Origin: Rhizobium sp. Root274
GTDB taxonomy: Bacteria; Pseudomonadota; Alphaproteobacteria; Rhizobiales; Rhizobiaceae
NCBI RefSeq assembly: GCF_001429245.1
Contig: NZ_LMJE01000009.1
Location: 313,832-377,831 of the forward strand
Length of the DNA: 64,000 bases
Direction of reading: 5' to 3'
Within the stretch, counting starts at the first letter, position 1. Each line of letters opens with the position of its first letter. The notes beneath the pieces are model-generated. The model worked only from the letters and a program-made list of their open reading frames with translations, did not search any database and was not told the DNA's origin. This document shows positions 6,829 to 13,968 of this stretch, in pieces. Made by a program: the position numbers and the translations under genes.

Positions 6829-9036
6829 TCAGCGCGCCCCCATGTCAGCATGCGCGCCCCTGAGGGCCTCGCCGACACGCCGCTCGATTACAGCGACGAG
6901 CCGCTGAGCGGCTTCCTCGTCGTTCGCAACGCCGTGGATGGTGACGCCTCCGAGGTTGACGATCACGTCGCCGCCGCCCGCCTTGCCGTTCGGGGTGATC
7001 GTGCCGGTCCTGCCGGGCGTGAAGATTTCCGGCCCCTTCTCGCCGACGAGATAGGAGGAGCCGCCCCAAACAGGACCGCCCGCCGCACGGTGGCCGGAGT
7101 TCGCCGTGCGGGCTGACTTCCCGCCGCCGATACCCTTGCCGCTCATGTTATCGCCGAAGCTGAGCGCTCCGCTGATCGCTTCGCCAAAAGCGACGGCTTT
7201 CTCGTATGCCGTGACCAGCAGGCCGACGAGCTTCTCGATGGCCGACACGACCGAGTTAACGCCCTGAGCGACCGCTCCGCCGACCGTCTCGCCCCACGAG
7301 CGGAAAGCCCCGTCAGTGTCTTGGATAGGTCCGAGCAGGTTCGACAGGAAACCAAAGAGGTCGCCGAAGCCTTTCACAATGGGCTGCAGTACAGGACCGA
7401 TGGGCTGGAAGTTCTTCATGAACCCATCAGCGAAGCCGCTGAAAAAGTTAGAGAGGTTCTGCCAGTTGTTCCAAATCCACGTTGCAGCGGCTCCGAGCGC
7501 CGCGCCGACGAGAGTGAGCTTGCCGAACGTCCAGAGAAGCCGACCGCCCGCCTGACCGACAGTGAGCAGGACCGTCCCAAGCTTCTCGAAGCCAGTGAGC
7601 GAGCGCCCAAGCTGAGCGGCCCCGATTGCGTTGCGGACCTTCACGAGATCGCGGAGCCCGCCCATCGCTCCCGCGACGGCAGCTCCAAGCTTCGTCACGG
7701 CGAGACCGGCGACGAGCATCCCGCCCCTGAGGTTCAGACCCACGAAGTTGAGGGCGATCAGCCCGATCCGAAGAGAAGCGAGCGCTGCGACGGTTCCGAC
7801 AACGGCTTGCGTCAGGCGCGGGAAGCGACCGGCGAGGTCGGCGATCTTCCCGGCGGTGGGTGCAAGCTTGTCAGCCATGTCAGCGAGGACGGGCGTGATC
7901 GCCGACCCGATAGAGATCGCGATCCCTTCGAGGGCGTTGCGGAGCCGCGCGAGAGCGTTTGCAGTGGTCCGGGAGCGGAACGCAAATTCGCGCTGTACGC
8001 TTCCGGCGGTCTTCGCTTCGTCAGCAACAGCGCCATAGTTCTGACGGATCAGGTCGAGGTTTTCGAGGAGGGGGGCAAGCGCCCGCGCTTCATCGCCGAA
8101 AAGCTCCGAGATGATCGAAGTACGCTGCTCCTTCGGAGCCTTCTCGATAGCCTCGAACACCTTCATGACGGTCCCGAGACCATCCGCCTGCATGCCCTTC
8201 TGCAAGGCCTTCATGTCGAAGCCGAGGGCCTTGAACGCGGCGCGCTGCTTCTTCGTCGCAGAAGAGCCCTTCGTCATCGCGCGGGTCAGGTTCAGGAGCG
8301 ACGTTGCCGCAACGTCGGGGGCCGCTCCTGCCGAGATCATTGATGCGCCAAGGGCGAGCACCTCTTTCGAGGACAGACCGGCAGTCTTGCCAGCGGCAAG
8401 GCTCCGCCGCGAGAATTCGAGGAGCTCCGTCGTGCTCGCGGCTGTTGCATCGCTGAGAGAATTGATCTCGTCGGCAAACTGCCGGGTTTCAGAGACCGTC
8501 CACTGCATGGCCGTCTGCGTCTTCGCCAAGGCCTCCCCGGCGGCGTCGCCGCTCGTTCCCCATGCAACTGCAACCTTGAGAACCATCTCCGAGTAGCTTT
8601 CGAGGTCGGAGGTGGCAATGCCGCCTTGCGCCGCCGACGCCATGGTCGCCGCGACTTCGGACTGAGCGTGCCCGGTTGCCTGCGAGACACGACGAATTGC
8701 CGCTTCGAGGGAGAGCATTCCGGCATCATCGACGTTGGCGACCTTCCGCAGGTCGGCCATTGCCTCTTCCAGCCGGATCGTCGGCCCGAGCACGGAGTTC
8801 GCCGCGCCCCTGAGAGCCCAAAATCCGGCGACAGCGTCGATCAGGTTCCCGCGTGCTGCGGCGAGGGCCTGATTGTTACGTTCGAGGGCTCCGGCGAGGT
8901 TTGCACCGATCCCGGCGGTAGCGCCGCGAGCCGTGTCATTCAGTCCGAGGAGCGACCCGGCGACTTTCTTCGCCGGGCCTGTCACCTGATCGATCAGCCG
9001 AACGACCAGTGACGAAGTGAGGGTCGATCCCGCCAT
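6829..9036 (-). CDS. Phage tail tape measure protein, TP901 type
   Basis: A 735-residue protein that sets tail length and is threaded through the tail tube of a long-tailed phage. Residues 60-390 carry the TP901 core (EEAMADLRKVANVDD, then repeated helical blocks with SEVAATMASAAQGG and SELFGDEARALAPLL). Residues 395-560 are strongly hydrophobic with several possible membrane segments, usual for the part delivered into the host membrane. The C-terminus has the family hallmark AAGGPVWGGSSYLVGEKGPE followed by a glycine-rich strand region. It looks intact. No tail tube, tail terminator, chaperone or baseplate gene flanks it, so its use must depend on another phage or on genes outside the window. 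Confidence 0.92.
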   Translation of the reverse strand: MAGSTLTSSLVVRLIDQVTGPAKKVAGSLLGLNDTARGATAGIGANLAGALERNNQALAAARGNLIDAVAGFWALRGAANSVLGPTIRLEEAMADLRKVANVDDAGMLSLEAAIRRVSQATGHAQSEVAATMASAAQGGIATSDLESYSEMVLKVAVAWGTSGDAAGEALAKTQTAMQWTVSETRQFADEINSLSDATAASTTELLEFSRRSLAAGKTAGLSSKEVLALGASMISAGAAPDVAATSLLNLTRAMTKGSSATKKQRAAFKALGFDMKALQKGMQADGLGTVMKVFEAIEKAPKEQRTSIISELFGDEARALAPLLENLDLIRQNYGAVADEAKTAGSVQREFAFRSRTTANALARLRNALEGIAISIGSAITPVLADMADKLAPTAGKIADLAGRFPRLTQAVVGTVAALASLRIGLIALNFVGLNLRGGMLVAGLAVTKLGAAVAGAMGGLRDLVKVRNAIGAAQLGRSLTGFEKLGTVLLTVGQAGGRLLWTFGKLTLVGAALGAAATWIWNNWQNLSNFFSGFADGFMKNFQPIGPVLQPIVKGFGDLFGFLSNLLGPIQDTDGAFRSWGETVGGAVAQGVNSVVSAIEKLVGLLVTAYEKAVAFGEAISGALSFGDNMSGKGIGGGKSARTANSGHRAAGGPVWGGSSYLVGEKGPEIFTPGRTGTITPNGKAGGGDVIVNLGGVTIHGVANDEEAAQRLVAVIERRVGEALRGAHADMGAR

Positions 9037-9039
9037 TGC

Positions 9040-9936
9040 TTAGACCTCCTCGACCATGAGGACAGCCCTCGGATCGATATCGGAACGATGCGGGATCGCG
9101 AGGCCGTTTTCGGCGGCGGCAGCGACGAGTGCCGCTTCTTCACGTTCGAGCTTGAGGCGCTCGACGTTCAGACGCTCGAATTCGGCTTCACGGGCGTCAT
9201 CGTTGAGCGCTCCGGCGGCTTCGGCATCTCCGATTGCTTCGAGGCACTTCGCGACGATCTGATCACGACACAGCCAGACGATGACCTCAGCCGGATTGCC
9301 GATAAGGCTCTCGCCATGCACCGAAAGCGCGAGCTCGCGGGAGAGGCGGATCGGAGCCCCGTCACGAACGCGCGGATCGATGCGAGGAGCGCCGCGCGCG
9401 GCGATCTGGTCGATCTCTTCGATCATGGCGGCGCGGGCGTCGGCGAGGGGCCGGGGTGCATCTGCGACGCGGTCCCACTCCTGTCCGATTTCGTCCAGGC
9501 GGCGGCGGATCAGTTCAATCTGCTTCGCCGCGTCTGCGGTTTTCACATTGATCGGCCCGCCATCCTTCAAACGGACCCGAGCGGCTTTCGCGTCCCGGAC
9601 CCACGACACGACCTTTTCGAGGAAGGCGTGTTCCTGAAAGCGCCGCGATGCGCGCTCGTGCTGGTCACGAAGGCGGGTGAGTTCCTCGTCGGCGCGAGCG
9701 ACCGGGCCATTCAGGCGGGCGCGGTCTTCTTCCGAGACGCGACGATCAGGGAAACGCTCTTCGGCCTGCCGAGCCGACGCCTGCGCCGCATCGCGCCGCA
9801 TCCGAGCATCGTCCATCTGATCGACTACATGACGAAGGACTGCCCAAGCAGCCGATCGAGCGGCATCAAGTTCAATTGCCTTCGAGCGGGCCTTCGGGGG
9901 AAGGTAATCGAGCAATTCGCGCGTAAAAAGTTCCAT
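9040..9936 (-). CDS. Long helical protein preceding the tape measure gene
   Basis: A 298-residue, highly charged, almost wholly alpha-helical protein. It starts at ATG 9936 with GGAGAG five bases upstream and ends three bases before the tape measure gene. Residues 50-130 have coiled-coil character (QASARQAEERF, EELTRLRDQHERASRRF); a second helical stretch is around 225-275 (EAEFERLNVERLKLEREEAAL). There is no cysteine-rich or catalytic motif and no signal peptide. It is the first gene after the repeat-rich control region and so the likely first late gene. It could be a scaffold, a tail chaperone or a capsid-size factor; the sequence does not decide. Confidence 0.6.
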   Translation of the reverse strand: MELFTRELLDYLPPKARSKAIELDAARSAAWAVLRHVVDQMDDARMRRDAAQASARQAEERFPDRRVSEEDRARLNGPVARADEELTRLRDQHERASRRFQEHAFLEKVVSWVRDAKAARVRLKDGGPINVKTADAAKQIELIRRRLDEIGQEWDRVADAPRPLADARAAMIEEIDQIAARGAPRIDPRVRDGAPIRLSRELALSVHGESLIGNPAEVIVWLCRDQIVAKCLEAIGDAEAAGALNDDAREAEFERLNVERLKLEREEAALVAAAAENGLAIPHRSDIDPRAVLMVEEV

Positions 9937-9962
9937 GAAAACTCTCCGTTGGTATCTGCGGA

Positions 9963-10016
9963 GAGAATAACATTCTCAGAAAATCCAACCCATAGGTTGA
10001 AATCTGCAAATCTGCA
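9963..10016 (-). promoter_or_regulatory. Control region with two inverted repeats and a direct repeat
   Basis: The 94-bp gap between the early and late modules holds three ordered repeats: a perfect palindrome GAGAAT-AAC-ATTCTC at 9963-9977, an inverted repeat CAACC-CATA-GGTTG at 9986-9999, and a tandem 8-bp repeat AATCTGCA at 10001-10016. The palindrome ends 27 bases upstream of the first late gene, where an operator would overlap its promoter. A switch between early and late expression is the simple reading. Confidence 0.6.
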
Positions 10017-10030
10017 TTTGAGCGGGGGCG

Positions 10031-10360
10031 CTATCCGCGCCCCCTGATCTTCGTCACGTCGATGAAGTATCTCCCGCCGATGCGGACGCCAACCGGGTCT
10101 CCGCGCTGGATGCGGCGGATCAACGTTCCGGGGTCCAAACGGCAAAGAGCCGCTGCCTGCTTCGGCGTGATGAAGCGACGTTCTCCACCCGGAAGGCGCT
10201 CGTCGAGGTTGATCTCGCTCGGATCAACGGGGGCGAGGTCGTCGAGAAGTGCAAGCTGCACGGGCGAGGCTCCCGCCTCCGCGCGGCGGGCGAGCTCCTG
10301 AGAGGCCTTCGCAACCAGTGCAGCGAGGTCAGAGGTCGGGATCGCGGCGAGATCGATCAT
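10031..10360 (-). CDS. HTH protein of excisionase/MerR type
   Basis: A 109-residue protein whose ATG overlaps the preceding stop (ATGA at 10360-10357). The N-terminal half is helical (LAALVAKASQELARRAEAG) with a linker. Residues 65-105 are an excisionase-like HTH: FITPKQAAALCRLDPGTLIR, then a wing with VGVRIGGRYFIDV. Such proteins bind DNA as directionality factors or repressors. As the last gene before the repeat-rich gap at 9963-10016 it is a good candidate to bind those repeats and govern the late genes. Confidence 0.7.
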   Translation of the reverse strand: MIDLAAIPTSDLAALVAKASQELARRAEAGASPVQLALLDDLAPVDPSEINLDERLPGGERRFITPKQAAALCRLDPGTLIRRIQRGDPVGVRIGGRYFIDVTKIRGRG

Positions 10361-10665
10361 GCAATCTCCCGTGCTGCATTGTCGCTTTCCTGCTCGTCAG
10401 GCGTGGGCTTTTTCTTGAACTTCGGCGGATAGAGCACTTCGCCTGTCACCGGACGAACGAGAGCATTCTCGTCGCGGTAGTACAGCGACAGGAAGAAGCG
10501 CTTCCGCTGGCGGAAGAACGCCCGCTTGTCGATGATCACAGCCGTCTCGGGTTTTGCCGAAACCTGCTCTTCGGGAGCAAGTGCGGTCTCGGGCGGAGCC
10601 GCCGCAGGGCGGCTATCCGCCCAAGCGAAAAGGTCCATGCCGTCGTGGTTTCCACCTTTACGCAT
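10357..10665 (-). CDS. Uncharacterised 102-aa protein of the early operon
   Basis: Begins at ATG 10665, overlapping the preceding replication-type gene by 8 bp, and ends in an ATGA overlap with the next gene. The first 45 residues are Ala/Pro-rich and probably disordered. The middle is basic and aromatic (KRAFFRQRKRFFLSLYYRDE). The C-terminus is charged (PPKFKKKPTPDEQ). No family recognised. The basic aromatic core would suit nucleic-acid binding, but this is a guess from composition. Its place between two DNA-binding genes suggests a role in replication or control. Confidence 0.5.
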   Translation of the reverse strand: MRKGGNHDGMDLFAWADSRPAAAPPETALAPEEQVSAKPETAVIIDKRAFFRQRKRFFLSLYYRDENALVRPVTGEVLYPPKFKKKPTPDEQESDNAAREIA

Positions 10666-11737
10666 CGACCGCGTCCTCCTCTGCCTCGTTCAAGACCTTG
10701 ATCAGTTCGGACTTCGTGAGCTCCGACACGCTGAGAGACCGGCGAAGCCTCCTGCTCACCCGTGCCTTCTCGTCGGCCTCAAGATCGGCAACGAGGTAAT
10801 CGACCATCCTCTCCGCCGTCTCGCGATCCGCTGCCTCGAAGGGTTCGTCGCCGAATTCGAGCCAAAACCGTTCGGCGCTGTCCGAAGCGGAAAATACGGG
10901 AAGACCGGAGACGGGGCTCCTGCGATCAGCGACCGTCGCGCCCTCAGGCGCGAAGACGGTCGCCTCTTCCGGGATCGTTTCAAGGCTCGGAGGATCACCG
11001 AATTCGGAGAGATCACGCTCGTCGAGGGGCCGCGTCTCGATTACGGGCTCTTCCTCGGGTCCAGCCGACAAACCTAAATCAAAGAGATCATCGGTAATGG
11101 CGGTTTCGGCCTGAAAGGCCGAACCGCCTTCGGAATATTCCAAGGAATACTCCCGGTATTGGGTGGAGTTTTTCGGGGGGACATCCCCCGGATTTTTCGG
11201 AGGGACATCCCGCGAGTTTTTCGGAGGTACATTTGTCTCCGCGTCCCCCGAATTTTTCAGAGGGACACAATCGCGGTCGCCGCTGGCGCGGCGCGCGCTT
11301 TTCTTCTTCTCCGCCTCGCGCTTGCGGAGTTCCTCGCGCCTCATCTCGACGTGCCGCAGCACGATCTCCGCGCGCGGATTGCGCAACTCGTACCGCTCAG
11401 TTCCAGACGGTTCGCGGCCAACGAAGACCATGTATCCGAGATCGATAAGACGTTTCCGAGTGTTGAGGATCGTCGTCTTATCGAGGCCAGTCTCGGCGAT
11501 GAGGTCTGTCATCGATTTGTAGGGGTGATTATCTTCGGATGCCATTTCGAGATAGGCGCGGATAACCTTGAGGCCGCTCTTCGGTGCGTCGGGATCGCCG
11601 TTGACCGTGTTTTCAAGGCGGATTTTCCAAGCGTAATAGCTTCCGTCTTCGCCGGTCTGGACGTAAGAATTTGCGTGCAGGTATGCGTTCTTGGCCGTCC
11701 GGTTCGCCGGGCGGCTTTTCTGTTTCCGCTCTCTCAT
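10658..11737 (-). CDS. Winged-helix replication-initiator-like protein with internal repeats
   Basis: A 359-residue protein; the start is set by an ATGA overlap at 11737-11734 with the zinc-ribbon gene. Residues 20-135 resemble the N-terminal winged-helix domain of phage O-type initiators: AYLEMASEDNHPYKSMTDLI, then a recognition helix DKTTILNTRKRLIDLGYM and wing. Residues 140-200 are basic, then Pro/Lys/Asn repeats built on VP(P/L)KN(S/P)xD. The C-terminal 150 residues are acidic with a helical end (VSELTKSELIKVLNEAEED). In lambdoid phages the middle of the initiator gene holds the origin iterons, and here the coding repeats make exactly such DNA repeats. Replication initiator is therefore the favoured reading; a transcription regulator is the alternative. 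Confidence 0.6.
   Translation of the reverse strand: MRERKQKSRPANRTAKNAYLHANSYVQTGEDGSYYAWKIRLENTVNGDPDAPKSGLKVIRAYLEMASEDNHPYKSMTDLIAETGLDKTTILNTRKRLIDLGYMVFVGREPSGTERYELRNPRAEIVLRHVEMRREELRKREAEKKKSARRASGDRDCVPLKNSGDAETNVPPKNSRDVPPKNPGDVPPKNSTQYREYSLEYSEGGSAFQAETAITDDLFDLGLSAGPEEEPVIETRPLDERDLSEFGDPPSLETIPEEATVFAPEGATVADRRSPVSGLPVFSASDSAERFWLEFGDEPFEAADRETAERMVDYLVADLEADEKARVSRRLRRSLSVSELTKSELIKVLNEAEEDAVDA
11168..11272 (-). repeat. 24-bp direct repeats inside the initiator-like gene; candidate origin iterons
   Basis: Three repeats with a 24-bp period begin at about 11168, 11192 and 11216, and a fourth begins at 11252 after an extra 12 bp. On the plus strand each starts (A/G)TTTTTC(G/A)GAGGG-like and runs into ACATCCC. 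The first two contain a short palindrome (GGGACATCCC, extended to GGGGGACATCCCCC-type in the first). They encode the VPPKNSxD repeats of the protein. Placement within an initiator-type gene matches in-gene phage origins. Confidence 0.6.
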
Positions 11738-12009
11738 GCCGGAACCCTCGCGTCGCACTTCGAGCACTTGAGCATCCGGCCCCGCCACGAGGCAGGGATC
11801 GCCACGGTTGCCCGGTGGCCGCACTGACAGTGAATAAGCCTCGTGATCTGAACGGTCGCGGTTTCGAGCTCCGCCCGAAGACTTGCCTTCGTAACACGCT
11901 GCCGGGGCGGGGTGAGCCCGCCCGGCAAGCCGAAATCGAGAATGTTGTCGGAGCCCTGACGGGCGACCCTGTCGCGCGTGTTGCGCCTGTGGTGATCGAC
12001 CCGGCTCAT
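11734..12009 (-). CDS. Small zinc-ribbon protein
   Basis: A 91-residue protein linked to both neighbours by ATGA overlaps (12009-12006 and 11737-11734). The N-terminal half is basic and probably flexible. The C-terminal half has a zinc-ribbon knuckle pair: HCQCGHRA with CxC, and MLKCSKCDARVPA with CxxC. The IPASWRGRMLKC segment is typical of small phage or island zinc-ribbon proteins with an FxxxGxxxxCxxC-like second knuckle. A nucleic-acid-binding or adaptor role is likely; a specific function cannot be given. Confidence 0.65.
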   Translation of the reverse strand: MSRVDHHRRNTRDRVARQGSDNILDFGLPGGLTPPRQRVTKASLRAELETATVQITRLIHCQCGHRATVAIPASWRGRMLKCSKCDARVPA

Positions 12010-12197
12010 TGAGCAAGCTCGCCAGCTTCAATCTCTGTGGACAGCCGCTCAATCTCCGATGCCGCGATGAGAGTTTTCCCGAGCAGTTTCGAAAATTTCA
12101 ACTTTCCCAAAGAATTCAGCTTGTAAAGTGTTGTTCTTCCGACACCAAGGACGCGGCAAGCGTCGGTGACCGACAAAAATTTCGGGGTGGTAGACAT
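12006..12197 (-). CDS. Excisionase-family HTH protein, first gene of the early operon
   Basis: A 63-residue protein from ATG 12197 with GAGGAG eight bases upstream. Nearly all of it is one MerR/excisionase-type winged HTH: FLSVTDACRVLGVGRTTLYK, then the wing with KLLGKTLIAASEIERL. It is the gene nearest the tRNA attachment side, where excisionases or AlpA-type activators commonly sit, and it leads a chain of five overlapping genes. It may direct excision, or control the operon from the region 12198-12487. No integrase is next to it. Confidence 0.75.
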   Translation of the reverse strand: MSTTPKFLSVTDACRVLGVGRTTLYKLNSLGKLKFSKLLGKTLIAASEIERLSTEIEAGELAQ

Positions 12198-12487
12198 AAA
12201 TCACTCCTCAATAGTGCGGCCTGAGAGGAATGTTCATGAAATATCAGTTGGACGCTCGGCCACTTGGCGTTACGGAAAAAATAACTACGAACAGCGGTGA
12301 AAACAACCGAATTGAGCGTAAACCCGCCATAAATAGCGGAAACGGAAGGTGGAAATTCTCATAAAGAACCCCGATCAAGGCGCGCGACTGAAAACCTTGG
12401 CAGATGCGTAAAGCCGAGTGGCTGCTGGGGTTAACGCTGGGGCGATGGGTGAATTCCGCACATTTATACTGTAATTTCAACAGGATG
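12198..12487. promoter_or_regulatory. Control and attachment-side gap between early operon and tRNA-Ser
   Basis: 290 bases without a gene, more AT-rich than the flanks. It must hold the promoter of the leftward early operon and one end of the element. I see no integrase remnant, no clear -35/-10 pair I would defend, and no second copy of the tRNA 3' end. The tract AACCGAATTGAGCGTAAACC near 12305-12325 echoes the short motif CGAATTGAG near 4378. Confidence 0.45.
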
Positions 12488-12577
12488 TGGCGGAAGAGGT
12501 GGGATTCGAACCCACGGTACGGTCTCCCGCACGCCGGTTTTCAAGACCGGTTCCTTAAACCACTCGGACACTCTTCC
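12488..12577 (-). tRNA. tRNA-Ser (anticodon UGA)
   Basis: A 90-base gene including an encoded CCA (12490-12488). The acceptor stem GGAAGAG/CTCTTCC pairs perfectly (12577-12571 with 12498-12492). The T arm GTGGG-TTCGAAT-CCCAC, a long variable arm and an anticodon loop CTTGAAA with TGA at 12543-12541 identify a class II serine tRNA reading UCA. Its 3' end faces the mobile element, the usual side for integration. Confidence 0.97.
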
Positions 12578-12840
12578 CCGTGGACGGGGTTATGCGCAAT
12601 GGCTTTCGATTTGGCAAGGGCTGTTGTCGGTCAAGTCAAAGCTGCAGTGCGGGTCAACGCCAGAGACGTCGGTGCGTTAACCGTGGGCTAACCATGAATT
12701 CATTTGGTCCCGTGCTCCGGCGCCGCATTTCCCATTTTGGCCACTTTTCCACAGCCTTCTCCTTGCGCAGGCGAACGGGCGGGGACTTTCCCGGCGAGGC
12801 AGGGGATGTCGCGGGGCCCGTCTGATCAGAAGTGGGACAC

Positions 12841-13908
12841 ATGCATTCGAGCACAGGCGGCCGGCTGGCCATGGGTGGAAAGTGGCTGGGCGTAGCGTTG
12901 ATGTGCGCCTTTACCGCCTCCTGTTCGACCACCAAGGAAACGGCGGAGAAGCCCAAGCGCTCGAAGGAATATTTTGCCGAATCCGTTTATGGCGTGAAGG
13001 CAAGCCCGCGGCTCGTGGCGAGCGGGCCTGTGCCGAAAGGCGGCGGGCGCTATATGGTCGGCAAGCCCTATGTGGTGAAGGGCGAGACCTTCGTGCCCAA
13101 GGAAAACCCGCGCTATGACGCCGTCGGCATCGCCTCGTGGTATGGCGACGCCTTCCATGGTCGACTGACCGCCAATGGCGAACTCTACGACAAGGAATAT
13201 CTGTCTGCGGCCCATCCGACGCTGCCGCTTCCGAGCTATGCGCGGGTCACGAACCTTACCAATGGCAGCTCTGTGATCGTGCGGATCAACGACCGGGGAC
13301 CGTTCCATCAGGGGCGCCTGATCGACCTGTCTAACAAGACAGCCGACATGCTGGACATGGCCCATAGCGGCACCGGCAAGGTGCGGGTGCAGTATGTCGG
13401 ACCGGCACGGATGGACGGGCACGACATGCCCTATCTCATGGCCTCCTACGTCAAGAAGGGCGAGCGCGGTCCGGTGATCGATCCGCAAGGTCAGATCGCA
13501 TCGGGCGTGATGGTCGCTTCAAACGACGTGGCCGTGCCGCAATACAGGCCGCAGCCTGAGCCGGCTTACCAGACGGCGCTGTCGGGCTCCACGCCGAGTG
13601 GCGGTGCAGCACCCCATACGCTCGACGCGCAGCTATTGATGACGCAGTCGGCCTCGGCTCCGGGTCTGGCGCCTGCCGATGGGCAGGTTTTCGTCGCGCT
13701 TCCCGATATTGGCCCCATCCCCGGTCTGCGCCCGCATCACGTGCCGGGATATGACGGCTCCGGTTATGCTGCGGCTTATGCAGAGGAGAGAAGCACTGCC
13801 GGCGCGCTTGCCTTCGATGCCATTCTCGTGCGCAATGGCGGTCTCACCGAGAACTCGATTCTCTCCTCGGTTGCCAAAGGCGGGATCACGCTCTCCAAGG
13901 GGCTCTGA
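12841..13908 (+). CDS. rlpA: RlpA-family septal ring lytic transglycosylase
   Basis: A 355-residue envelope protein that cleaves naked glycan strands of peptidoglycan, usually at the septum. The N-terminus is a signal peptide with a lipobox-like TASC at Cys28; the -3 residue is Thr, so lipidation is not certain. The double-psi barrel domain at about 98-185 is complete: ASWYGDAFHGRLTANGE, AAHPTLPLPS, VIVRINDRGPF with the catalytic Asp, and RLIDLS. The long C-terminal half is Pro/Ser/Ala-rich and lacks a recognisable SPOR domain. Starts at GTG 12832 or ATG 12871 are also possible. It stands directly upstream of a D-Ala-D-Ala carboxypeptidase gene. Confidence 0.85.
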   Translation: MHSSTGGRLAMGGKWLGVALMCAFTASCSTTKETAEKPKRSKEYFAESVYGVKASPRLVASGPVPKGGGRYMVGKPYVVKGETFVPKENPRYDAVGIASWYGDAFHGRLTANGELYDKEYLSAAHPTLPLPSYARVTNLTNGSSVIVRINDRGPFHQGRLIDLSNKTADMLDMAHSGTGKVRVQYVGPARMDGHDMPYLMASYVKKGERGPVIDPQGQIASGVMVASNDVAVPQYRPQPEPAYQTALSGSTPSGGAAPHTLDAQLLMTQSASAPGLAPADGQVFVALPDIGPIPGLRPHHVPGYDGSGYAAAYAEERSTAGALAFDAILVRNGGLTENSILSSVAKGGITLSKGL

Positions 13909-13968
13909 CCGCAGCGGCCGGGAGCTGACATCCTGCTTCGACAGCGCCAGCCGAGCCGAAATGTGACC

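Larger units (their letters stand above)
1..12487. mobile_element. tRNA-Ser-associated satellite-like or stripped prophage element (extends past left edge)
   Basis: The segment lies against the CCA end of a tRNA-Ser gene, a usual phage/island integration site, and almost all its genes read leftward. It holds an excisionase-like HTH protein, a replication-type winged-helix protein, a tail tape measure protein and a Nu1-like small terminase subunit. I see no large terminase, portal, capsid, protease, baseplate, lysis gene or integrase. The leftmost 4 kb carry accessory genes (exported nuclease, possible pPIWI-associated nuclease, TIGR04255 operon). The far attachment site is not in view, so size and completeness are unknown. 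A phage satellite or a deleted prophage both fit; the missing genes may lie left of position 1. Confidence 0.75.

Noticed and set aside
4345..12341. Scattered TAGCGGA and CGAATTGAG short motifs in the element as possible iterons
   Set aside because: Only two or three copies, far apart and in mixed orientation; chance cannot be excluded by eye.
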